Shown one piece after another: positions 34,451-43,525 of a stretch of DNA of 64,000 bases. A model generated the notes under the pieces. That model saw only the letters and a list, made by a program, of their open reading frames with translations. It had not been told where the DNA came from and searched no databases. A program made the position numbers and the translations under genes. The DNA is taken from NCBI RefSeq assembly GCF_050589845.1, contig NZ_JBNGPA010000002.1:248001-312000 (forward strand), given 5' to 3'. The stretch is from Carboxylicivirga agarovorans. GTDB lineage: Bacteria > Bacteroidota > Bacteroidia > Bacteroidales > Marinilabiliaceae. How positions within the stretch are numbered: position 1 is the stretch's first letter; each line of letters starts with the position of its first letter.

Positions 34451-36034
34451 ATGAAGCGCGAAATAGTTCTACGTTTATCACCCAAAGAGGCTGCAGATAA
34501 TAGTATTATAAAGAATCTGGTAGCTAAAAAAATGAAGGTTGCTCCTAATAAGGTGACCCACTTTCGTGTTGTTAAGCGATCTATTGATGCAAGACAAAAG
34601 ACAGTATTGGTTCAGTTGCATATTGAGGCCTATGCCAACGCTAAACCGCCCAGGTTAGAACCTGTGAAATTTGAGTATCCTGATGTGACGAGCGGAGCTG
34701 AAGTTGTAATTGTAGGAGCCGGCCCGGGTGGATATTTTGCTGCTTTGCGACTGATTGAGCTTGGACTTCGCCCTATTGTGCTGGAGCGTGGCAGGGGTGT
34801 GAATGAGCGTAAAAAAGACCTGGCATTACTGAATCGCAATGAGTCGGTCAATACAGAATCGAACTATGCTTTTGGAGAAGGAGGAGCCGGAACATTCTCA
34901 GATGGGAAACTGTATACCAGGAGTACTAAAAGGGGTGATTTTAAAAAGGTGCTGGAGGTTTTTAACTTTCACGGGGCAAGCGATGAGATCTTAATTGATG
35001 CGCACCCGCACATTGGCACCGATAAACTTCCGGAAGTTATAAAGGCAATGCGTCAATCCATCATTGAAGCAGGTGGTGAAGTACATTTTGATACAAAGGT
35101 TACAAACCTGATCCTGGAAGATAATCGTATTACTGGTGTTGAGGTGGAATCGGGTGACAAGGTATTGGGGCAGGCTGTTGTTCTGGCAACCGGTCATTCG
35201 GCCCGCGATATTTATTATATGCTGGACGAGAACCAGGTCGAATTGGAAGCCAAGACATGGGCCATGGGTGTCCGCGTTGAGCATCCGCAAGAGTTAATTG
35301 ACCAGATACAATACCATAGTCCCAAAGGGCGCGGAGAATATTTGCCGGCTGCAACATACAGTTTGTCTTGTCAGATGGAAAACCGGGGTGTTTATTCTTT
35401 TTGTATGTGCCCGGGTGGTTTTATTGTGCCTGCTATGACCGATGCTGATGAGATGGTTGTGAATGGCATGTCCCCTTCCAAGCGTAATTCACCATGGGCC
35501 AATTCGGGTATGGTTGTGGAAATAAAGCCTGAAGATATTGGAGAATTTCAGAATAAAGGCGTTTTAGGAGGTCTGGAATATCAGAAAGAATTGGAAAGGC
35601 TGGCATTTGTTAACGGAGGGCAGGGAGTTGTTGCTCCGGCCCAGTCTTTAGCTGATTTTGTAGATGGCAAGTTGTCATTTGATCTGCCCGAGTGTTCATA
35701 TGTGCCTGGTTTGGTAGCTTCTCCTTTGCATTTTTGGCTACCTGAGAATATTAGTATGAGATTAAGAAAAGGCTTTGAATATTTTGACAGGCGTGCACGT
35801 GGTTTTGTTACTAATGAAGCCCTGGTTGTGGGTGTTGAAAGCCGCACATCTTCGCCAGTACGTATCCCCCGTGATAGAGTTACATTTCAGCACGTTCAGG
35901 TGAGCGGTCTTTATCCATGTGGAGAAGGTGCAGGTTATGCCGGTGGGATCGCTTCTTCAGCTATTGATGGAGAACGCTGTGCAGAAAAAGCCTGGGAGTT
36001 TATTACGGGGAAGAATATCGCTGATCAGTCATAG
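34451..36034 (+). CDS. FAD-dependent dehydrogenase (COG2509 type)
   Basis: 527 residues. A small N-terminal domain (about 1-75) precedes the FAD Rossmann motif VVIVGAGPGGYFAALRL (about 86-102). Downstream are the second-half markers YAFGEGGAGTFSDGKLYTR, ATGHSARDIYYML and YPCGEGAGYAGGIASSAIDG near the C-terminus. This is the uncharacterised FAD-dependent dehydrogenase family, widespread in anaerobes and Bacteroidota. Neither substrate nor partner is known. No membrane segments. The gene is convergent with the SpoU methyltransferase gene, with 4 bp between stops. Confidence 0.86.
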   Translation: MKREIVLRLSPKEAADNSIIKNLVAKKMKVAPNKVTHFRVVKRSIDARQKTVLVQLHIEAYANAKPPRLEPVKFEYPDVTSGAEVVIVGAGPGGYFAALRLIELGLRPIVLERGRGVNERKKDLALLNRNESVNTESNYAFGEGGAGTFSDGKLYTRSTKRGDFKKVLEVFNFHGASDEILIDAHPHIGTDKLPEVIKAMRQSIIEAGGEVHFDTKVTNLILEDNRITGVEVESGDKVLGQAVVLATGHSARDIYYMLDENQVELEAKTWAMGVRVEHPQELIDQIQYHSPKGRGEYLPAATYSLSCQMENRGVYSFCMCPGGFIVPAMTDADEMVVNGMSPSKRNSPWANSGMVVEIKPEDIGEFQNKGVLGGLEYQKELERLAFVNGGQGVVAPAQSLADFVDGKLSFDLPECSYVPGLVASPLHFWLPENISMRLRKGFEYFDRRARGFVTNEALVVGVESRTSSPVRIPRDRVTFQHVQVSGLYPCGEGAGYAGGIASSAIDGERCAEKAWEFITGKNIADQS

Positions 36035-36038
36035 CCTC

Positions 36039-36806
36039 CTAGTTGTTTTGTCTTCTGAATTCGGCACATGTAATTGCAGTAGCAACAGAAACGTTTAAAG
36101 ATTCGGAAGTTGGCTCATTGGCCGGGAAAGGAGGTATGTATAGTCGTTGGTTAATAAACTGTTCAACTTCTTTGGATATTCCTTTTCCCTCGTTACCCAT
36201 AATGATCAATCCTTTTGACGACAGTTCTTTGTTATAAAGATTGTCACCGTCAAGAAAAGTACCATAAACAGGTAGCCCGAGTTGCGAATAGGAGCTAAGA
36301 AAATCTGATGAGTCAGAATAATGAACATTGACCCGGCTGATCGCTCCCATGGTTGACTGTATTGTTTTGGGGTTGTAAATATCAGCGCAATTGCTTGAGC
36401 AGATAATTGTTTTTATACCAAACCAGTCAGCCAATCGAACAATCGTTCCCAGGTTACCCGGATCTTGCACTTCATCGAGGAAAATGCATAACTGATCATT
36501 CAGCTGTTTGATATCAAGTTCAACTTTTTGTTGCTTAAACACAGCAATGACATCAGGTGGGCTTTTAAGTGCACTAACCTTTTTGATTTCGTCATGCTTT
36601 GACTCTATTACTTCGCAATTACCGGGTATAAGTGCTTTGTTTGCATCAAGCCATTGTGAGGTTCCAATGATGATTGATGTTAAGCACTTGCTGCTAAGTA
36701 AGTCGCTTACCAACTTATGGCCTTCAGCAACGAAAAGTTCATTTTGCTCGCGTATCTTTTTTCTGTTTAATGACAAAATGAATTTCTGTTTGTTTTTACT
36801 TAGCAT
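36039..36806 (-). CDS. SpoU/TrmH-family RNA 2'-O-ribose methyltransferase
   Basis: 255 residues. An N-terminal substrate-binding domain (KIREQNELFVAEGHKLVSDLL, given as FVAEGHKLVSDLL) is followed by the SPOUT trefoil domain with its three motifs: DEVQDPGNLGTIVR (about 114-127), IIMGNEGKGIS (about 199-209) and IPPFPANEPTSESLNVSVA near the C-terminus. It methylates the 2'-hydroxyl of a ribose in tRNA or 23S rRNA with SAM; the target base cannot be read from sequence. The gene is divergent from tamL, a pairing often seen in Bacteroidota. The 134-bp gap between them should hold both promoters. Confidence 0.93.
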   Translation of the reverse strand: MLSKNKQKFILSLNRKKIREQNELFVAEGHKLVSDLLSSKCLTSIIIGTSQWLDANKALIPGNCEVIESKHDEIKKVSALKSPPDVIAVFKQQKVELDIKQLNDQLCIFLDEVQDPGNLGTIVRLADWFGIKTIICSSNCADIYNPKTIQSTMGAISRVNVHYSDSSDFLSSYSQLGLPVYGTFLDGDNLYNKELSSKGLIIMGNEGKGISKEVEQFINQRLYIPPFPANEPTSESLNVSVATAITCAEFRRQNN

Positions 36807-36940
36807 ATTTAGAGGTGTTAGAATATAGAATTGCGTTTATGTTGTACAAAGTTATATCTTATCGTGCTAATTAAATATCTTTATGGCAAATTAACGGGAT
36901 TCATCGTAAAAACTTCTGTTTTTATATCGGTTTTAATAGC

Positions 36941-39256
36941 ATGGGGAATAGGATAAAAGTATTCGTTGGGGTAATGTTGGCTTTCGTGGCTTTTGGCTGT
37001 CGAACAACCAAATATGTGCCTGATGATGCCTATTTACTGAATAAGATTGAAATAGAAAACGAAGCAAAAGATCTTTCAAAGGAAGAGTTGCGCTATTATG
37101 TACGTCAGCGGGAGAATGTTAAGATCCTTGGTTTTTGGCGTTTTCATTTGGGTCTTTATAACTTATCGGGACGGGATAATACCAAGGGATTTAATAAGTG
37201 GTTGCAGCGCATTGGTGAGGAGCCGGTTCTGTATGATGAGTTGTTAAAGCAAAAGTCCAATGAACAACTTCGCCTCTACCTGAAGAATAAGGGGTATTAT
37301 CATGCTGAAATTACGGATACAATGATGGTTGTACGTAAGAAGAAGGCCAAAGTAAAGTATACCATTAAAGCAGGTGAGCGTTATAGTGTTAACAAAGTTG
37401 CCTATAGGATTGAGGATGATTCTATCAAGCCATATGTATTGGGAGATACGATTAATTCGTTGTTGAAGAACGGAGTTCCGTTTGATGCGGATTTACACGA
37501 TAAAGAGCGTTCCCGTATTACCCGTCAAATGCGAAACAATGGATATTACGGATTTCGTAAGGAGTTTATCTATTTTCTGGCTGATAGTACCATCGGTAAT
37601 TACAAGGTGAATGATTCGCTGGTTGTGGTCAAGGACAGGCTTCAGATGGCAGGTCGCGAGGATTCCATAATTAACCATCGTAAATACCGGATAAAGGACG
37701 TTTACTTTTTGGTTGGATATGAGCCGCAGAGAGCTGTGAGGGAAGGCGCCTCCTATCTTAGTAGTTTCGATAGCCTGGAATACGAGCAATGTAAGATACT
37801 TTATGGGGAGAACCTGAATTTTAGAGCTGATGTGTTGATCAATTCCAATTATATATTTCCCGGCGACCTGTATAATGTGGATTTGGTTGAAAAAACACAA
37901 TTGCTGTTGGCGGAATTACAACTGTTCCGATTCGTAAATATTCGTTTCAGAGAATTGGAGGGGGAGACTGATGAGCACGGGAATGGCCTGTTGCAATGCT
38001 ACATTCAACTATCGTCTTCTAAACCTCAGAGTTATACTGTTGAAGTTGAAGGGACCAACTCATCTGGTAATCTGGGTGCTGCCGGTAGTTTTAATTATAA
38101 GCATAAGAACTTCCTGCGAGGAGGAGAGGTGTTTGATATGCGATTCAGAGTGGCGGGCGAAAATCAGCGTTCGCGTGCCGGTGATCTGTTTCAAACGCTC
38201 GAGGTTGGTGGAGATGCCACTCTGACTATACCAAAGTTTTTAATGCCCTTTAAGATTGAGAACTTCAGGAAGCGCTATAATCCTCGTACTAACTTTACAT
38301 TGTCGTATAACTATCAGCGCCGGCCCGACTATACCCGTACGATTGCAAACAGCCGTATAGGATATACCTGGAAATCGACCCCTCTTGTGACGCATTTCTT
38401 ATCTCCCATTGATTTTAGTGTTATTAATGTGCCATACATTGATCCTGCTTTTGAGGAACAGATCGAGAATACCTTTCTTAAGTACAGTTACCAGGATCAC
38501 TTGATCAGTAGCACGTCTTATACCTATATTTATAATGAGCAATCATTGTCAGGGGCGAAAAACTATCATTATTTTCAGGCTAACTTGCAATTTGCCGGTA
38601 ATATACTTGACGGTGTAAGTTCTTTGGTGTCGAGCAACAGGGGAAATGAATTCAATGAAGTATTTGGTATTCGATATGCTCAGTATGTTAAGGCAGATAT
38701 AGACTGGCGCTATCACATAAGAGTCAATAATATTAACTCATTCGCCTATCGTATTTTCATGGGGGCCGGTTATCCTTATGGTAACTTAACGGTATTGCCA
38801 TTTGAGAAACGTTATTTTTCAGGTGGAGCAAACAGTCTGAGGGCCTGGCCTGTGAGAGGTGTAGGACCAGGTTCTTATGAAGAGACACAGCTGGATTATT
38901 ATAACCAAACTGCAGATATAAAACTTGAGGCCAATGCAGAGTATCGCTTTAAGCTGTTTTGGCTGCTGGAAGGCGCTTTTTTTATTGATGCCGGTAATAT
39001 CTGGACCATTCGATCAACCGATGATCCGGAGATCGATTCAAAAGGCTTATTTGACTTTAATAGCTTTTACAAGCAAATAGCGGTTGGTGTTGGTACCGGA
39101 GCCAGACTGGATTTCGATTACTTTGTTTTCCGTTTGGATATGGGGGTGAAAGCACGTGATCCTATTTTACCTTCCGGTCAGCGCTGGATTTTAGGAACCA
39201 GATCAATTACATGGGATGATGTGGCATTTAACTTTGCTATTGGATATCCATTCTAA
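36941..39256 (+). CDS. tamL: TamL-type outer-membrane Omp85 lipoprotein
   Basis: 771 residues. The signal VGVMLAFVAFGC ends in a lipobox Cys at residue 20, the feature that separates TamL from ordinary TamA. POTRA-like domains follow (YLLNKIEIENEAKDLS, given as KIEIENEAKDLS; YSVNKVAYRIED; YRIKDVYFLVGY). A C-terminal 16-stranded Omp85 barrel starts near 380 (YTVEVEGTNSSGNLGAA), carries the conserved RYFSGGANSLRAWPVRGVGPG block and closes with FNFAIGYPF. In Bacteroidota TamL partners TamB in outer-membrane assembly; tamB often lies next to it but is not seen here, since the next gene is an aldolase. The barrel C-terminus ends in aromatic Phe, as BAM substrates do. Confidence 0.9.
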   Translation: MGNRIKVFVGVMLAFVAFGCRTTKYVPDDAYLLNKIEIENEAKDLSKEELRYYVRQRENVKILGFWRFHLGLYNLSGRDNTKGFNKWLQRIGEEPVLYDELLKQKSNEQLRLYLKNKGYYHAEITDTMMVVRKKKAKVKYTIKAGERYSVNKVAYRIEDDSIKPYVLGDTINSLLKNGVPFDADLHDKERSRITRQMRNNGYYGFRKEFIYFLADSTIGNYKVNDSLVVVKDRLQMAGREDSIINHRKYRIKDVYFLVGYEPQRAVREGASYLSSFDSLEYEQCKILYGENLNFRADVLINSNYIFPGDLYNVDLVEKTQLLLAELQLFRFVNIRFRELEGETDEHGNGLLQCYIQLSSSKPQSYTVEVEGTNSSGNLGAAGSFNYKHKNFLRGGEVFDMRFRVAGENQRSRAGDLFQTLEVGGDATLTIPKFLMPFKIENFRKRYNPRTNFTLSYNYQRRPDYTRTIANSRIGYTWKSTPLVTHFLSPIDFSVINVPYIDPAFEEQIENTFLKYSYQDHLISSTSYTYIYNEQSLSGAKNYHYFQANLQFAGNILDGVSSLVSSNRGNEFNEVFGIRYAQYVKADIDWRYHIRVNNINSFAYRIFMGAGYPYGNLTVLPFEKRYFSGGANSLRAWPVRGVGPGSYEETQLDYYNQTADIKLEANAEYRFKLFWLLEGAFFIDAGNIWTIRSTDDPEIDSKGLFDFNSFYKQIAVGVGTGARLDFDYFVFRLDMGVKARDPILPSGQRWILGTRSITWDDVAFNFAIGYPF

Positions 39257-39604
39257 TAAATGACTTCGATGTTAAATTTTGATTGCGGGTTAACAGTTTG
39301 TAAATAATCGTTAAACTTCTTTTAAGAACACAAAATAATCATTGTTAAAACTGAATATTTTGTGTCCTAAATATGTCTCTTTTTATTTCAGAAAATTTGC
39401 AGAGTTTATTTGAAAAGTATTGACAAACAAGTTGATATGTGATAAATATCATACTTTTTGCTTTCGATTTGAAATGATCAAATAAGAATAAGTGTAAGTA
39501 ATAGGAGCTTACGGACTAAAAAAGTGTAATCATTTTTCAATGATTTTCACTAATTTCGTAGAGTTTTTTGGAAAATTATTATTTCGAACTATAAATTAAA
39601 AGCT
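39257..39604. other. 348-bp AT-rich region upstream of the aldolase gene
   Basis: No credible gene. It contains the candidate promoter and FNR/CRP-like site given separately. There is a GTAAG/CTTAC hairpin near 39495-39513 and a perfect AATCATT-TTTC-AATGATT palindrome at 39528-39545. The unusual length and several palindromes suggest that the aldolase gene has a structured, regulated leader. Confidence 0.45.
39432..39460 (+). promoter_or_regulatory. Candidate aldolase promoter overlapped by an FNR/CRP-like palindrome
   Basis: TTG at 39432-39434 and TACTTTTTG at 39452-39460 form an approximate Bacteroidota promoter (the -7 box has one extra T). Between them TGAT-AAAT-ATCA (39440-39451) is a perfect palindrome matching the core of FNR/CRP-type sites. 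A bound regulator would overlap RNA polymerase. Both parts are inferred from pattern alone. Confidence 0.4.
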
Positions 39605-40681
39605 ATGAAGCGAGTATTAGATGTTGTGAAGCCTGGTGTTGTTACTGGTGATGACTTAGGTAAACTTTTAGCAGTAGCAAAAGAAGAAGGTTTTGCAATG
39701 CCTGCTGTTAATGTTGTTGGTACAGATTCAATTAATGGTATTCTTGAGGCTGCAAAGGCAGTAAACTCTCCGGTTATGATTCAGCTTTCAAACGGTGGAG
39801 CTGCATTCTACGCAGGAAAAGGTTTAAAATTAGATGGTCAGGAAGCTCAGATTTTAGGAGCTGTTTCGGCTGCTAAGCATGTTCACACTTTAGCAGAAGC
39901 ATATGGTGTGCCTGTAGTTCTTCACACAGATCACGCTGCTAAGAAATTATTACCTTGGATCGACGGACTGTTAGATGCAAGTGAAAAGCATTTTGCTGAA
40001 ACTGGTAAGCCATTATTCAGCTCGCACATGCTAGATTTATCTGAGGAGCCACTTGAGGAAAATATCGCAACCTGTAAAGAGTACTTAGTTCGTATGAGCA
40101 AAATGGGTATGACTTTAGAAATTGAGTTAGGTATTACCGGTGGTGAAGAAGATGGTGTTGATAACTCTGATGTAGATAATGCTTTGTTATATACTCAGCC
40201 AGAAGAGGTGAGCTACGCATACGAGCAATTATCAGAGGTTTCTCCAAACTTCACAATCGCTGCTTCATTTGGTAATGTACACGGTGTTTATAAGCCAGGT
40301 AATGTTGTATTGAAGCCTTCAATTCTTGATGCTTCACAGAAGTATATTCAGGACAAGCACAATACTGCTGATAAGCCTGTAAACTTTGTATTCCACGGTG
40401 GTTCCGGTTCTTCATTGGAAGAAATTCGCGAGGCGATTGGTTATGGTGTTATTAAAATGAACATCGATACTGATACGCAGTGGGCTACATGGGATGGTAT
40501 CCGTAAATTTGAAGCGGCTAACCGTGATTATCTTCAGGGACAGATTGGTAACCCAGAGGGTGATGATAAGCCAAATAAGAAATATTACGACCCACGCGTG
40601 TGGTTACGTAAAGGTCAGGAAACGTTGGTTGAGCGCTTGAAAGTCGCTTTTGAAGATCTTAACTGCATCGATCGTTTATAA
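39605..40681 (+). CDS. fba: Fructose-bisphosphate aldolase, class II
   Basis: 358 residues, class IIA size. It splits or forms fructose 1,6-bisphosphate in glycolysis and gluconeogenesis, with Zn2+. VLHTDHAAKKLLPW holds zinc and catalytic residues, SSHMLDLSEEP contains the next ligand region, LEIELGITGGEEDGV provides the metal-site Glu, and FHGGSGSSLEEI binds the phosphate. The codon usage is highly biased (many GTT, GAA, TTA), as in tuf and gapA, pointing to strong expression. It is monocistronic with a long leader and a strong terminator. Confidence 0.97.
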   Translation: MKRVLDVVKPGVVTGDDLGKLLAVAKEEGFAMPAVNVVGTDSINGILEAAKAVNSPVMIQLSNGGAAFYAGKGLKLDGQEAQILGAVSAAKHVHTLAEAYGVPVVLHTDHAAKKLLPWIDGLLDASEKHFAETGKPLFSSHMLDLSEEPLEENIATCKEYLVRMSKMGMTLEIELGITGGEEDGVDNSDVDNALLYTQPEEVSYAYEQLSEVSPNFTIAASFGNVHGVYKPGNVVLKPSILDASQKYIQDKHNTADKPVNFVFHGGSGSSLEEIREAIGYGVIKMNIDTDTQWATWDGIRKFEAANRDYLQGQIGNPEGDDKPNKKYYDPRVWLRKGQETLVERLKVAFEDLNCIDRL

Positions 40682-40700
40682 TATTTAATTATATGCATAC

Positions 40701-40738
40701 AAAGAGGCGCAATTTTATAAATTGTGCCTCTTTTTTTT
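40701..40738 (+). terminator. Intrinsic terminator of fba
   Basis: AAAGAGGCGCAATTT and AATTGTGCCTCTTT pair over about 14 bp (one G-U), followed by eight T. Confidence 0.93.
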
Positions 40739-40773
40739 ATATTTTGGTGCTTCACTATTCTAAGGAGTAAATT

Positions 40774-42168
40774 ATGCGTTCAACATCACCTTCATCACGA
40801 GATAGTTTTACAAGTAAATTCGGGGTTATTGCAGCAGCTGCCGGTTCAGCAGTTGGACTTGGCAATATATGGAAGTTTCCCTATGAGGTTGGACAAAATG
40901 GAGGCGGTGCTTTTTTAGTATTTTACTTTTTCTTTATCATCACCATTGGCTTGCCAATTATGATTTCTGAGTTTGTGATTGGACGCCGGACTAATGCTAA
41001 TGCGGTAAGGGCCTTTAAAAAACTATCTCCCGGCCGACCATGGTATTTTACGGGTGTTATGGGTGTTGCAGCTGCTTTTATGATCTTATCATTTTACGGA
41101 GTTGTGGCCGGTTGGACGCTTGAATATATTTACCAGGCTCTTGTTAACTCATTCAAGGGGATGTCGCCGGCGGAACTCTCAGAAGGATTTAATGTGTTCT
41201 TAAGTAATCCTGTAAGACCAATTATCTGGCAGGTTTTGTTCATGATCTTAACTGCTATTGTCGTCATAGGAGGTATTAAGAATGGAATTGAGAAGCTCAC
41301 CAAGGTGTTGATGCCGGTATTGTTATTGATTATCATTATTATGGGCGTCAGGTCGTTAACGCTCGGTACAAATATTGATGCATCAGGTGAGATCATTGGT
41401 CGCTCGGTTGATGGATTGAAGTTTTTATTTCAGCCTGATTTTTCTAAGGTTGACACCGATGTTATTCTGGATGCGCTTGGTCAGGCTTTCTTTTCTTTAA
41501 GTTTGGGTATGGGTACAATAATCACATATGGCTCATACATTAGAAAAGACAATAACTTAAACAGAACAGCTGTTCAGGTGGCGTTTCTGGATACGCTGAT
41601 TGCCTTGTTGGCCGGTATCGCTATTTTTCCGGCAGTATTTTATTTTAATGTTGCTCCAACAGAAGGCCCGGGGCTTGTGTTTACAGTATTGCCAAGTATT
41701 TTCCAAAAGATGGTAGGTGGCTATTTCTGGACTTTGGCATTCTTTCTATTACTGGCTGTTGCTGCGCTTACTTCAAGTATATCGTTGCTGGAAGTCGCTG
41801 TAGCCTACTTTGCGGAAGAGTTGAAGATAAACAGGGTTAAGGCCACAATTATTACCACTATTATGATTACGTCACTGGGAGTGCTTTGCTCGCTTTCCAA
41901 TAATGTATTGAGTCAGGTGCAGTTGTTTGGCAGGGATATTTTCGCTTCAATGGAGTATTTGTCTTCGAATGTCATGTTGCCGCTGGGTGGTTTCTTAATA
42001 GCTCTTTTCACAGGCTGGGCTATCAAACGGAGTGATTTCTATGCCGAGTTATCCAATGAGGGAACTTACAAGTTAAAGATGTTTAATGCCCTGTATTTTA
42101 TCATTCGTTTTATTGCCCCGTTTGCGATTGGTTTGGTATTTCTTTATTCGGTTGGCTTGCTTGGTTAA
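40774..42168 (+). CDS. Sodium-dependent transporter, NSS (neurotransmitter:sodium symporter) family
   Basis: 464 residues with about eleven or twelve membrane helices. The first helix carries AVGLGNIWKFPYEVGQNGG, the sodium and substrate binding signature of LeuT-type symporters; SLGMGTIITYGSY in the middle is the matching helix 6 region. It should import an amino acid or related solute with Na+. The start codon is chosen at 40774 because AAGGAG lies 6 nt before it, one of the few good Shine-Dalgarno matches in this window. The next gene, a helix-hairpin-helix protein, starts 16 bp after the stop. Substrate unknown. Confidence 0.93.
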   Translation: MRSTSPSSRDSFTSKFGVIAAAAGSAVGLGNIWKFPYEVGQNGGGAFLVFYFFFIITIGLPIMISEFVIGRRTNANAVRAFKKLSPGRPWYFTGVMGVAAAFMILSFYGVVAGWTLEYIYQALVNSFKGMSPAELSEGFNVFLSNPVRPIIWQVLFMILTAIVVIGGIKNGIEKLTKVLMPVLLLIIIIMGVRSLTLGTNIDASGEIIGRSVDGLKFLFQPDFSKVDTDVILDALGQAFFSLSLGMGTIITYGSYIRKDNNLNRTAVQVAFLDTLIALLAGIAIFPAVFYFNVAPTEGPGLVFTVLPSIFQKMVGGYFWTLAFFLLLAVAALTSSISLLEVAVAYFAEELKINRVKATIITTIMITSLGVLCSLSNNVLSQVQLFGRDIFASMEYLSSNVMLPLGGFLIALFTGWAIKRSDFYAELSNEGTYKLKMFNALYFIIRFIAPFAIGLVFLYSVGLLG

Positions 42169-42184
42169 CTAAAAGATACTGCTT

Positions 42185-43105
42185 ATGTGGCGCGATCTAT
42201 TTACTCTGTCAAAAAGAGAGCAGCAGGGATTGATCAGTCTTATGGTTATTTTAATTGTGACAGGAGCAATGTTGTTCGTTGGTAAGTCATATGAAGAGCC
42301 TGAAGTTGATGAAAAGCTGATTGAGTGGGCTAATAGTGTTCGGATTATTGAAGATGCCCATATGGAGATGGTGATGGATACTGTTTTTGCTTTTAATCCC
42401 AATTATGAAAGTGTAAGTCGTCTGCAATTGCTTGGTTTTTCAAACCTGGCAATAGTTAATCTTATTAAGTATCGTGAAGCCGGTGGTTTTATTAAATCAC
42501 CTGATAAGTTAAGGCAGATTTTTGGTGTTGATTCAGTTTTATACAATAAGCTGCAGGATTATATTGATCTGGAATTGGACCTGGGGGAAGAAGAGTTTAA
42601 AAATGGGGCAGTGTCGGCAGGTGGTGGCCGTGTAATCTCTCGCACCGGTAATAGTGTTGCAAGAGATTCGGTTGTGACAAAGCCTGAGATGAGAATTGAG
42701 ATCAATTCAGCAGATACTGCTGTTTTTGCTTTGCTAAAAGGTATTGGACCTGTGTTGTCAAAGCGAATTGTGGCTTATCGCAAAAAGCTTGGCGGTTACT
42801 GTGAAGTGCAGCAATTAATTGAGGTGTATGGGATCTCTGATGATGTGCTAGGCCGCAATTTGCCTTATTTGGAAGTAGATGAATCATTAATACAGCCACT
42901 CGATGTTTCGAGGGCGAGTTTAAGGCAAATGAAGAATCACCCTTATCTGGATTTTTACATGGCTTTGGAAATATACGAAGCCAGGAAAAATAATAACCTG
43001 ATATCGCTGGATCAGTTTTATAATTCTGACGCTTTTATGAAGGCAGATACTGCAATGCTTTCAAGGTATTTTGTTGTTGGTAAAGAAGGGAGTGGAGGTA
43101 ATTAA
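42185..43105 (+). CDS. ComEA-like helix-hairpin-helix membrane-anchored protein
   Basis: 306 residues. One N-terminal membrane helix (GLISLMVILIVTGAMLFVG, about residues 15-33) follows a short basic cytoplasmic stretch. The outer part holds repeated helix-hairpin-helix units: VSRLQLLGFSNLAIVNLIKYR (given as LQLLGFSNLAIVNLIKYR, about 79-96), INSADTAVFALLKGIGPVLS (about 177-196) and a third pair near 240-285. This is the ComEA-like architecture that binds double-stranded DNA, and a role in DNA uptake is possible. Many Bacteroidota have such proteins with no shown competence role. It may be cotranscribed with the symporter, which lies 16 bp upstream. Confidence 0.85.
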   Translation: MWRDLFTLSKREQQGLISLMVILIVTGAMLFVGKSYEEPEVDEKLIEWANSVRIIEDAHMEMVMDTVFAFNPNYESVSRLQLLGFSNLAIVNLIKYREAGGFIKSPDKLRQIFGVDSVLYNKLQDYIDLELDLGEEEFKNGAVSAGGGRVISRTGNSVARDSVVTKPEMRIEINSADTAVFALLKGIGPVLSKRIVAYRKKLGGYCEVQQLIEVYGISDDVLGRNLPYLEVDESLIQPLDVSRASLRQMKNHPYLDFYMALEIYEARKNNNLISLDQFYNSDAFMKADTAMLSRYFVVGKEGSGGN

Positions 43106-43127
43106 TTGAAAAAAGTATGCCTAAAAA

Positions 43128-43159
43128 TTTGTTGTACTCGGTAAACTTCATTTTCTTTG
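43128..43159 (+). promoter_or_regulatory. rpsU promoter P1
   Basis: TTTG at 43128-43131, a 20-nt spacer and TTTCTTTG at 43152-43159. The -7 box differs from TAnnTTTG at one base. It lies about 100 bp before rpsU. Confidence 0.5.
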
Positions 43160-43204
43160 CACCTGCAAAATTTCGAGGGAGCTCTTCTAATGAGCTTCAA
43201 AATG

Positions 43205-43235
43205 TTGAATTTTTGCGGTTTAATGACTAATTTTG
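43205..43235 (+). promoter_or_regulatory. rpsU promoter P2
   Basis: TTG at 43205-43207, a 20-nt spacer and TAATTTTG at 43228-43235, an exact TAnnTTTG match. The same TTTTGCGGTT word appears at 43211-43220 and 43231-43240, exactly 20 bp apart, the second overlapping the -7 box. Transcripts from P2 would have a leader of only about 18 nt. Confidence 0.6.
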
Positions 43236-43259
43236 CGGTTCAAATAAAAAGTAAGCGTT

Positions 43260-43451
43260 ATGATAGTAATTCCTATTAAAGAGGGCGAAAACATCGAGAG
43301 AGCCTTAAAGAAATTTAAAAGAAAATTCGAGAAGACTGGTGCTATGCGTGAGTTAAGATCGCGTCAGGCATTTACTAAGCCTTCTGTTGTAAGAAGAGAG
43401 CAGGTAAAAAAAGCTATATATATCGAGCAATTACAGCGCGAGTCTGAATAA
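43260..43451 (+). CDS. rpsU: 30S ribosomal protein bS21
   Basis: 63 residues, the normal size. Starts MIVIPIKEGENIERALKKF and is rich in Lys/Arg, with REQVKKAIYIEQLQRESE at the end. bS21 sits on the platform of the small subunit near the 3' end of 16S rRNA; in Bacteroidota it helps sequester the anti-Shine-Dalgarno sequence. The sequence before the ATG (AAAAAGTAAGCGTT) has no strong Shine-Dalgarno, which I looked for because Flavobacterium rpsU has one. The gene opens the conserved rpsU-xer-raiA-tRNA-tuf block. Confidence 0.97.
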   Translation: MIVIPIKEGENIERALKKFKRKFEKTGAMRELRSRQAFTKPSVVRREQVKKAIYIEQLQRESE

Positions 43452-43525
43452 ATTGCTCGCGGAGGGCGTCTGTTTACTGCTTTTTTCGTATATTCGTTTG
43501 AAGCATAAAAAGACACCCTCTGTTA

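Noticed and set aside
43241..43259. Strong Shine-Dalgarno before rpsU
   Set aside because: The sequence is AAAAAGTAAGCGTT; no AGGAGG-like core exists.
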